Assembly (NCBI GenBank): GCA_002401385.1
Contig: NVSY01000021.1
Span: 1 to 9,113, forward strand
Source: Flavobacteriaceae bacterium
GTDB lineage: Bacteria; Bacteroidota; Bacteroidia; Flavobacteriales; Flavobacteriaceae
Reading direction: 5' to 3'
DNA length: 9,113 nucleotides
The translations under genes were made by a program, and so were the position numbers. This document shows positions 1 to 6,760 of this stretch, piece by piece. Position 1 is the stretch's first letter. Every line of letters begins with the position of its first letter. The notes under the pieces are model-generated. The model saw only the letters and a program-made list of their open reading frames with translations. It did no database searches and had not been told where the DNA came from.

Positions 1-14
1 AAAATAAATTCATG

Positions 15-51
15 TGAGAACGAGTGTAACGAGTGCTTACATGGGTTCTCA
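15..51 (+). promoter_or_regulatory. Imperfect stem-loop in the leader of the lipoprotein gene
   Basis: The arms TGAGAAC (15-21) and GTTCTCA (45-51) are perfectly complementary. Inside them, after a 2x2 internal loop, GTGTAA (24-29) pairs with TTACAT (37-42) with one G-U pair, leaving a 7-nt loop. The element lies about 40 nt before the start codon at 93. No strong T-tract follows directly, only short T runs at 54-57 and 65-69, so it is at best a weak terminator. It could be an mRNA-stabilising or attenuating hairpin between an upstream gene, expected to be susD, and this one. The pairing is seen directly; the function is inferred. Confidence 0.5.
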
Positions 52-92
52 AATTTTGAAATATTTTTAGTTAATTACAAAATTTTAAACAC

Positions 93-1682
93 ATGAAAAT
101 TATAAAAATGAAACAATTATTTTATTTAGTTTTTGCAGGTATATTGGTCTTCTCTTGTAGCGAAGACGAATATACCCCTTATAGTCCAGATCCATTAGCA
201 GATAATGATGGAGCAATAAGTTATACAAATATGACAAGCTATCCGATTGTTGGAAATATTGTATCACAAGAACCGGAATATACTGTAGATGGAGCCTATA
301 AATTTGGTGTACATGAAGTGGTAGCACCAAATGGTAGCACATTTAAATTGGCAAATTTTTCTATAGATAATCTTACGGGAGTGATTAATTATACAAATGA
401 AGGTGAACTTTCTCCTGGTTCTTATAATGTAACTGTAAGTGTAGGTCATGTAAACGGTTTGGCTGTTTACGATAACGCTTATGTTTTAACAGTTTCAGAA
501 GTACCCGTAGTAGTAAATATTGATAAGCCAGCAGTAGATGCTGGGATATTCCAGACTGGCGTTGTAGCAATAGTTTCTTATACAGATACTTCTGAAAGTG
601 GTTTAATTACCGATGTAGAATATACGTTGGTAGATGCGCCATCAGGATTTTCTATTAATAAAAATTCTGGAGAAATAAGTAAATCGGATGCAGCAACCTC
701 AGGAAAAAATAGTATTTCGGTTAAAATTACGACTAATTTAGGTGCAATTACTGAAACAAATATTTGTATTGTTACAGTTGGTGAAGCTCCAACCATAGAA
801 TATGTGCAAACAGACGGGAATACGCCATTAACCAATGTAACAATGTCTCCATGGACAGCGTATACAACGGCAGCTCCAAATTTAGTGGGGATGATAGCAA
901 CGAGTTATGATATTATTTTTCCATCCGAATTAGTTGATGGTTCTGTTGTTGCGAATGCTGACGGAACAATTTCTGTATTGGCAGATCAAAATTTAGCAAT
1001 TGGAACTCATTCACTTGGTGTTAAAGTAACGAATGCTGGAGGTAACGAAGTTGTTTTTGAAGATGTATTTACAATTACTGTTGAAAATAGATGGGAAGCA
1101 ATGGATTTATTCAATGATACATTTGATGATGGTTCTACAGGTAATATTGCTCCAGGAAATGGAATTTATCCAAGTTATTCAGGTTATACTTTAGGTGGTT
1201 CTAGCTCTTGGAACAAAGCAGTAATTAATAAAACAGGATTGCCAACTATTGAGGGAATTAGAGTACAAGATCCGGGTACAAGTGATCATTATTTAGTGAA
1301 ATCTCTTGACATAACAGGAGTAAAAGCAATGAGAATTTCTTTTTCTGAACAATTGGGCTATAACGCTAATTTTGTAGATGCTCATAATAGACGATTGTAT
1401 GTGGGAGAATCTACCACAGATTTAGATAATGACTCTTTTGATGTTAGTAATTGGACAGAAGTTATGGCAGATAATGACCCAAGATGGTCAGGTTCTTCAA
1501 CTTGGGCTTCAAGGGTTCCTAGTTTTGTAAATAATATTGATATTGATTTAAGTGCTATTTCTGGAAGTACTTTAAAAATCAATTGGTTTTTAGGGACCAT
1601 AAGTACAGCCCAAAAAGGTCAATATATAATTGATTCTTGTAAAGCACAATATACTGCTGCTTTCCCTGCAGAAGAAATGTAA
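93..1682 (+). CDS. Surface lipoprotein with cadherin/Ig-like repeats, putative surface glycan-binding protein
   Basis: This 529-residue protein is probably an outer-membrane, outward-facing glycan-binding lipoprotein that would work beside a SusC/SusD pair. The hydrophobic signal ends in a lipobox, Leu-Val-Phe-Ser-Cys, with Cys22 as the lipidated residue. The following S-E-D-E resembles the acidic lipoprotein export signal that sends Bacteroidota lipoproteins to the cell surface. Three similar beta-sandwich repeats follow at about 44-136, 138-229 and 231-330. Each has an N/D-x-G-x-I-S/N element and ends in a V-T-V/I-T-V strand, as in cadherin/Ig-like folds. A C-terminal domain (about 333-520) rich in Trp, Tyr, Gly and Ser begins with F-N-D-T-F-D-D-G and could be a jelly-roll glycan-binding module. 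No catalytic motif is visible. The start at 93 gives a five-residue basic N-terminus; Met6 at 108 is also possible. A terminator follows the stop codon. The exact family is not recognised; the SGBP role rests on architecture and context. Confidence 0.75.
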   Translation: MKIIKMKQLFYLVFAGILVFSCSEDEYTPYSPDPLADNDGAISYTNMTSYPIVGNIVSQEPEYTVDGAYKFGVHEVVAPNGSTFKLANFSIDNLTGVINYTNEGELSPGSYNVTVSVGHVNGLAVYDNAYVLTVSEVPVVVNIDKPAVDAGIFQTGVVAIVSYTDTSESGLITDVEYTLVDAPSGFSINKNSGEISKSDAATSGKNSISVKITTNLGAITETNICIVTVGEAPTIEYVQTDGNTPLTNVTMSPWTAYTTAAPNLVGMIATSYDIIFPSELVDGSVVANADGTISVLADQNLAIGTHSLGVKVTNAGGNEVVFEDVFTITVENRWEAMDLFNDTFDDGSTGNIAPGNGIYPSYSGYTLGGSSSWNKAVINKTGLPTIEGIRVQDPGTSDHYLVKSLDITGVKAMRISFSEQLGYNANFVDAHNRRLYVGESTTDLDNDSFDVSNWTEVMADNDPRWSGSSTWASRVPSFVNNIDIDLSAISGSTLKINWFLGTISTAQKGQYIIDSCKAQYTAAFPAEEM

Positions 1683-1688
1683 CATATT

Positions 1689-1730
1689 TAAAGAGGCTGG
1701 TTTTAAATCGGCCTCTTTATAACTTTTTAT
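1689..1730 (+). terminator. Rho-independent terminator after the lipoprotein gene
   Basis: AAAGAGGC (1690-1697) is a perfect inverted repeat of GCCTCTTT (1711-1718). The stem can be extended by T1689-A1719 outside and by T-G and G-C pairs inside, leaving a short AT-rich loop. A T-rich stretch (1723-1730 and beyond) follows. It lies 7 nt after the stop codon of the lipoprotein gene and about 40 nt before the next start. It should end or reduce transcription from the upstream susCD-like unit before the sulfatase/glycosidase block. The T-tract is interrupted, so partial read-through is plausible. Confidence 0.75.
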
Positions 1731-1767
1731 TTATTAAACTTTTACAAGCTTAATTCAAACTAAAAAA

Positions 1768-4392
1768 ATGAAAAACAAACAAAACATATTGTTGTTATTT
1801 GGACTTTTATGCTCAATTTTTATTCAAGCACAAGAGATTAAACCAAATATTTTATTCATAGCCATAGATGATTTAAAACCAACCGTGGGTGCATTTGGAG
1901 ATGACTTTGCCATAACTCCAAACATGGATAAGTTAGCAGTAAAGGCTACTGTATTCCTAAATAATCATACCCAACAAGCGGTATGTGGGCCTTCTCGCGC
2001 AAGTTTAATGACTGGTAAAAGACCAGATTATACAAAAGTGAGAGATCTTAAAACCAAGATGCGAGATATCAATCCAACTATTCTTTCAATGCCTCAATAT
2101 TTTAAGGAGCAAGGATATACTACCGTTGGAACAGGTAAAATTTATGACCCAAGATGTGTAGATAAATATATTGATAAACCTTCTTGGAGTATTCCATTTT
2201 ATAAAGAACAAAATCTTGAGTTTCCAACAGCATATGGAAATCCAAAGTTTGGTTATTATCAAAATAAAGAAATTAAGAAAAAAATAGCTTCATTGATAAA
2301 AGAAGGTAAGGAAAAAGGAGTTAAGAATCCAACAAAGTATGCACGAGATAGGTTCAAACCACCTTTTGAAACTAGTGATGCGCCAGATGAAGCTTATATG
2401 GATGGTGCCATTGCAAAAAAAGGCATAGAATTAATTGAAGAACTAAGCAACGATCCATCAAAGCCATTTTTCTTGGCAATTGGATTTAAAAGGCCACATT
2501 TACCTTTTGTAGCTTCTCAAAAATATTGGGATTTATACAATCGTGACGAAATTGAATTAGCAGCTTTTCAACAGAAAGGAAAAAACGTACCGAATTACGC
2601 CTATCATAATTCTGGTGAATTGAGGAGTTATAAAGATCCGAGCATTGACTATAAAATAAATGATGAAAACCTATTAGAATTAGACAAAGAAACTCAGAGG
2701 AGTTTAATTCATGGTTATTATGCAGCTACTAGTTTTGTGGATGCTCAAGTAGGTAAAATTTTAGCGAAATTAAAAGAAAAAGGCCTTGATAAAAATACCA
2801 TTATTGTGGTTTGGGGAGATCATGGTTGGCATTTGGGAGACCATAGTTTATGGAATAAACACTCCGTATTAGAACAAGCAACAAGATCGCCACTTATGGT
2901 CTATTCTCCTTTTATTGAAAAAGGAATTGAAATTACATCTCCAACGGAGTTTGTAGATATATTTCCAACTTTATGCGAATTGGCAGATTTAAAAATCCCT
3001 TCCAAATTAGATGGGAAAAGCTTAAAAACGTTAATCGATGGCTCCACAACAGCCGTAAAAAAATATGCTGTAAGTCAGCAACCAAGAGCTAAAAATGTAT
3101 TGGGCTACAGTTTTAGAACTCAGGATTACCGCTATACTGCCTGGATTGGTGGTGGTAAAAAAAGTACAGATAATTCAATTTCTGAAAAAGATATTGTAGC
3201 ACAGGAATTGTACGATTATAATACAGATCCTTTAGAGACCGTTAATTTAATTGATACCCCAAAATATTCCAGTATTCAATTAGAATTAAATGGTTTTGCT
3301 TTTAAATATTTTAAGAATGAATATGAGAAGTCTCATGTGAAAACTAGTAAAGTTGAAGGTTCAGAGAAAAGTATCAAGCAACTATTAAATGGAAACTATG
3401 ATCAAAAAAAGGTTTATGTTGGTGCGACCTTGAATCACAAGCAATTAAACACATCGGTATCTGATTTGTTTCTTCAAGAATTTACCTACACCACCCCAGA
3501 GAATTGTGCAAAGCAATCTCGAGTTCATCCAAGTCCAAACAAATGGGATTGGGATCAAATAGATGAATATGTACAGTTTGCACAGGATCATAAAATCACA
3601 GTCCGTTTACATGGACCCATTAGTCCGCAGGCGTCTAAATGGGCAAAGAGAGATGAGCGTACTGCAGAAGAATTGGAACCTGTTATGGTTGATTATATGA
3701 CCCAACAATGTATTCGATTTAACAACAATCCTGCTGTTCGTTGGATGGATGTTGTGAATGAAACAGTGGCTAGAGATGGTGATTGGTTTAAAGATAAACC
3801 CGGAGTTGATAAATGGGAAAATCCATGGGTAAAAATGGGGTACGATACATTAGGAGTACCACTTTATATTACTAAAGCATTTGAAATAGCCAATAAAAAC
3901 GCACCAAATATAAGTCAAGTGTACAACCAACATGGTGGAATGGAACCTAAAATGTGGGCACGTGTAAAAAAAACCATCCTGTATTTACGAAAAAAAGGAT
4001 ATCGTGTTGACGGAATGGGTTGGCAAGCACATTTAAAAAGTACTGTCGATTTAATGCATAGAAAAAAGAGTTTACAATTTTTATCTGAATTGATTGATTG
4101 GGCACATGCACATCAATTAGATTTTCACGTGACAGAAATAGATTATAAAATTTCGGATAATAATAATTCATCAGCGGCACTTTTAAAACAAGCAGAAGCT
4201 TATTCCAATGTTTTAAAAATGTTGTTATCTAAAAGAAAAACTGGTGTTGTTACTTTCAATACTTGGGGGATGGTAGATAAAAACACCAGTAAACATACAG
4301 ACATGTTTCGCTTTATGTTCGATAAAAAAGGAAAGGCGAAGCCTGCTTATTTCGCAATTAAAGACGTCCTAATTAATAATAAAAATAATTAA
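1768..4392 (+). CDS. Bifunctional exported protein: iduronate-2-sulfatase-like sulfatase fused to a GH10-like glycoside hydrolase
   Basis: This 874-residue protein joins two enzymes. A signal peptide ends at Ala21-Gln22. The sulfatase half (about 26-525) resembles human iduronate-2-sulfatase and the S1_7-like group. It has metal ligands Asp34-Asp35, the formylglycine motif C-G-P-S-R (Cys73), Lys124, His243 in R-P-H-L-P, Asp351-His352 in W-G-D-H-G-W-H, and Lys364. Asp127 stands where relatives have His in G-K-x-x-H-P. After a charged linker (about 520-545) comes a GH10-like barrel (about 545-868) with P-E-N (577-579), His615, acid/base Glu665 in D-V-V-N-E, Gln753 and His755, nucleophile Glu790 in V-T-E-I-D, and Trp833. 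Two tryptophans expected around subsite -1 are missing. Together the halves would desulfate and cut a sulfated beta-glycan, probably in the periplasm; S1_7 and substrate are inferences. The start follows an A-rich ACTAAAAAA leader. The stop TAA directly abuts the GH3 ATG. Confidence 0.88.
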   Translation: MKNKQNILLLFGLLCSIFIQAQEIKPNILFIAIDDLKPTVGAFGDDFAITPNMDKLAVKATVFLNNHTQQAVCGPSRASLMTGKRPDYTKVRDLKTKMRDINPTILSMPQYFKEQGYTTVGTGKIYDPRCVDKYIDKPSWSIPFYKEQNLEFPTAYGNPKFGYYQNKEIKKKIASLIKEGKEKGVKNPTKYARDRFKPPFETSDAPDEAYMDGAIAKKGIELIEELSNDPSKPFFLAIGFKRPHLPFVASQKYWDLYNRDEIELAAFQQKGKNVPNYAYHNSGELRSYKDPSIDYKINDENLLELDKETQRSLIHGYYAATSFVDAQVGKILAKLKEKGLDKNTIIVVWGDHGWHLGDHSLWNKHSVLEQATRSPLMVYSPFIEKGIEITSPTEFVDIFPTLCELADLKIPSKLDGKSLKTLIDGSTTAVKKYAVSQQPRAKNVLGYSFRTQDYRYTAWIGGGKKSTDNSISEKDIVAQELYDYNTDPLETVNLIDTPKYSSIQLELNGFAFKYFKNEYEKSHVKTSKVEGSEKSIKQLLNGNYDQKKVYVGATLNHKQLNTSVSDLFLQEFTYTTPENCAKQSRVHPSPNKWDWDQIDEYVQFAQDHKITVRLHGPISPQASKWAKRDERTAEELEPVMVDYMTQQCIRFNNNPAVRWMDVVNETVARDGDWFKDKPGVDKWENPWVKMGYDTLGVPLYITKAFEIANKNAPNISQVYNQHGGMEPKMWARVKKTILYLRKKGYRVDGMGWQAHLKSTVDLMHRKKSLQFLSELIDWAHAHQLDFHVTEIDYKISDNNNSSAALLKQAEAYSNVLKMLLSKRKTGVVTFNTWGMVDKNTSKHTDMFRFMFDKKGKAKPAYFAIKDVLINNKNN

Positions 4393-6747
4393 ATGAAATT
4401 TTCAAATACAGTAATATTTACCCTTATTTTTTCGTGTGCAGTGAGTGTGTTGCACGCTCAAAAGAATAAAAAACCTCGTTATCTAAATCCAAATAATTCG
4501 GTTGATGAACGGGTTGATGATTTGATGTCTCGTATGACTTTAGAAGATAAAGTATATCAAATGTGTCAGTATGTTGGTCTAGAACATATGAAGCATGCTG
4601 AAAACAATATTTCTGCTGAAGATTTAGAAAAGAATGATGCACTGGGTTTTTATCCAGGGATGCTTAGCAAAGATGTAGCAAAACTGGCGACTGAAGGAAA
4701 AATCGGATCATTTTTACACGTGGTAACTCCACAAGAAGCGAACGAATTACAAAAATTAGCCTTACAAGCACCCTTAAAAATTCCAGTTTTAATTGGTATA
4801 GATGCCATTCATGGAAATGGATTGGTAAGTGGTGCTACAATTTACCCTTCTCCAATATCTCAAGCAGCAACTTTTGATGATGCTCTGATTAAAGAAGGTA
4901 GTAGACAAACTGCCTTGGAGATGAGAGCCAACGGAATGCACTGGTCTTTTGCACCAAATATTGATGTACTTCGTGATCCAAGATGGGGACGTACCGGTGA
5001 AACGTACGGAGAAGATCCATTTCTAGTTGGTAATATGGGCGTAGCAACAATTTCGGGAATGCAATCTGATGATTATGCAGGTTCGGAAAATGTAATTACA
5101 TGCGCTAAACATCTTATTGCTGGTAGTTCTTCCATAAACGGATTAAACGCATCTCCTACAGATGTTTCCAAAAGGACTTTGTTTGAAATATTTCTACCGC
5201 CATATCGTCGTGCAGTAAGAGAAGCAAATGTATATTCTATCATGGCAGCACATAATGAAGTTGCTGGGATGCCAGGTCATATGGATAAATTTATGATGAA
5301 TGATTTAATGCGTGATCGTTGGGGTTTTGATGGGTTTTATGTGAGTGACTGGAACGATGTTTCTCGTATTGATATTTGGCATCATGTGGCAAAAGATTTT
5401 AAACAATCAATTGAATTTTCTGTAAATGCAGGAATGGATATGAACATGCATGGGCCCTTATTTGATACCCATTTAATTGAATTAGTGAAAGAAGGAAAGG
5501 TAGATGAAGAGCGTGTAAATTATGCATGTAAAAAAATATTGAAAGTTAAATTTGATTTGGGTCTTTTTGAAAATCCGTTTGTAGATGTGAAAAAAGCAAA
5601 TGAGGTTAATAATTCAGAAGCCCATCAGAAAAATGCACTAGAGCAAGCAAGAAGAGCCATTGTGTTGCTTAAAAATAAAGGGAATACACTTCCGTTGTCA
5701 AATGAAGGTAAAGGAAAAACAATCTTTATAACAGGACCCAATGCTAATAATCAAACAACATTAGGAGATTGGGTGTCACCACAACCAGAAGAGAATATTA
5801 TTACAATGGTTGAAGGGATTTCAAAAATCGGAAAAGAAAAAGGGTACAAAGTTGATTATTATGATGCTGGTGATCGTTCTAAACTTATTACAAATGATAA
5901 GATCGCTATTGCTGCCGAAAAAGCTTCAAATGCAGACTTGACAATTTTAGTGTTAGGAGAAAACTCTTTCCGACATGATTGGGGTAGAAAAACTACAGGA
6001 GAAAATATAGATAGAGCTACCTTAAAACTATCTGGAAATCAAATGAAATTGGCCGAAAAGATTCTTGATCTTGGGAAGCCTGTAATTGTGGTTTATGTGA
6101 GCGGTAGTCCGATTGCAGAGCCCACTTTAGAAAAAAGGGCTTCAGCTGTTTTAAATACCTGGGAAAGCGGTGCATTTGCAGGACAAGCAACAGCAGAAAT
6201 TTTGTTTGGTCAAATAAATCCGAGCGGTAAATTGCCTTTAACAATACCAAGAAGTGTAGGTCAATTACAGATGGTTTACAATCATAAACCTACCGCATAT
6301 ATTCATAAGTACAATACCGAAAAGAAAGTGCCATTACACCCTTTTGGGTTCGGATTAAGTTATACATCATTTGACTATGCACAACCTAAAGTTTCAAAAG
6401 AAAAATTTGTGGGTGTAGATGATAAAATCACGGTTACTGTAGCTGTTACAAATAGCGGAAAAGTTGATGGAGAAGAAGTGGTTCAAATGTATATTAGAGA
6501 TAATATAAGTTCGTACACAAGACCAGTAAAAGAATTAAAAGGATATAAAAGAGTGTTTATTAAAGCTGGAGAAACGAAAACAGTTTCTATAGAAATAGAT
6601 GTAGAAAGTTTAGCCATGTATGATCGTGATTATAATTTTGTGGTAGAACCAGGAGATTTTACCATTATGACAGGTTCTTCATCAAACAAAAAACACTTAA
6701 AAACGACAACAATTTCTGTTGATCAAAAGATAGAATTAAATTATTAA
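4393..6747 (+). CDS. Glycoside hydrolase family 3 exo-beta-glycosidase (beta-glucosidase-type)
   Basis: This 784-residue enzyme is a complete three-domain GH3 that would release terminal beta-linked sugars from oligosaccharides. The signal peptide ends in L-H-A with Gln23 at +1, so it is probably a soluble periplasmic protein. The N-terminal barrel has Asp137 in G-I-D-A-I-H-G, the D-P-R-W-G-R motif (195-200), E-T-Y-G-E-D-P (203-209), Lys239-His240, and nucleophile Asp319 in Y-V-S-D-W. The second domain supplies the likely acid/base Glu537 in T-G-E-N-I-D-R. The C-terminal fibronectin-III-like domain (about 675-770) contains the typical G-E-E-V-V-Q-M-Y-I strand. E-T-Y-G-E-D-P is usual in BglX-like beta-glucosidases, whereas GH3 xylosidases usually carry a P-G-E-D-P form, so a glucosidase-type pocket is favoured but not proven. 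The ATG follows the preceding stop with no spacer, which suggests translational coupling. The next gene starts 13 nt after this stop. Confidence 0.93.
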   Translation: MKFSNTVIFTLIFSCAVSVLHAQKNKKPRYLNPNNSVDERVDDLMSRMTLEDKVYQMCQYVGLEHMKHAENNISAEDLEKNDALGFYPGMLSKDVAKLATEGKIGSFLHVVTPQEANELQKLALQAPLKIPVLIGIDAIHGNGLVSGATIYPSPISQAATFDDALIKEGSRQTALEMRANGMHWSFAPNIDVLRDPRWGRTGETYGEDPFLVGNMGVATISGMQSDDYAGSENVITCAKHLIAGSSSINGLNASPTDVSKRTLFEIFLPPYRRAVREANVYSIMAAHNEVAGMPGHMDKFMMNDLMRDRWGFDGFYVSDWNDVSRIDIWHHVAKDFKQSIEFSVNAGMDMNMHGPLFDTHLIELVKEGKVDEERVNYACKKILKVKFDLGLFENPFVDVKKANEVNNSEAHQKNALEQARRAIVLLKNKGNTLPLSNEGKGKTIFITGPNANNQTTLGDWVSPQPEENIITMVEGISKIGKEKGYKVDYYDAGDRSKLITNDKIAIAAEKASNADLTILVLGENSFRHDWGRKTTGENIDRATLKLSGNQMKLAEKILDLGKPVIVVYVSGSPIAEPTLEKRASAVLNTWESGAFAGQATAEILFGQINPSGKLPLTIPRSVGQLQMVYNHKPTAYIHKYNTEKKVPLHPFGFGLSYTSFDYAQPKVSKEKFVGVDDKITVTVAVTNSGKVDGEEVVQMYIRDNISSYTRPVKELKGYKRVFIKAGETKTVSIEIDVESLAMYDRDYNFVVEPGDFTIMTGSSSNKKHLKTTTISVDQKIELNY

Positions 6748-6760
6748 TACCAAAAAAATT

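Noticed and set aside
19..35. Two AACGAGTG repeats as the start of a CRISPR or tandem array
   Set aside because: There are only two 8-nt copies with one extra base between them, and they are part of a hairpin; no further units follow.
108..110. Met6 as the real start of the lipoprotein
   Set aside because: Possible, but the ATG at 93 gives a longer basic N-terminus and both leave the lipobox unchanged, so 93 was kept.
578..835. Open frame of 85 codons on the - strand inside the lipoprotein gene
   Set aside because: It is antisense to a well-supported gene and shows no recognisable domain. The other antisense frames in the window were rejected for the same reason.
1719..1767. A promoter for the enzyme operon
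   Set aside because: I found no TAnnTTTG -7 element or convincing -33 TTTG/TTG partner; AT-richness alone is not evidence.
3300..3420. Assembly or frameshift artefact creating the sulfatase-GH10 fusion
   Set aside because: The frame is continuous with normal codon use, a plausible charged linker, and no stop or start signal between the domains.
4435..4437. Possible lipobox Cys15 (I-F-S-C) in the GH3 signal peptide
   Set aside because: The Cys is followed by more hydrophobic residues and a good signal peptidase I site (L-H-A/Gln23), so a soluble periplasmic form is more likely.
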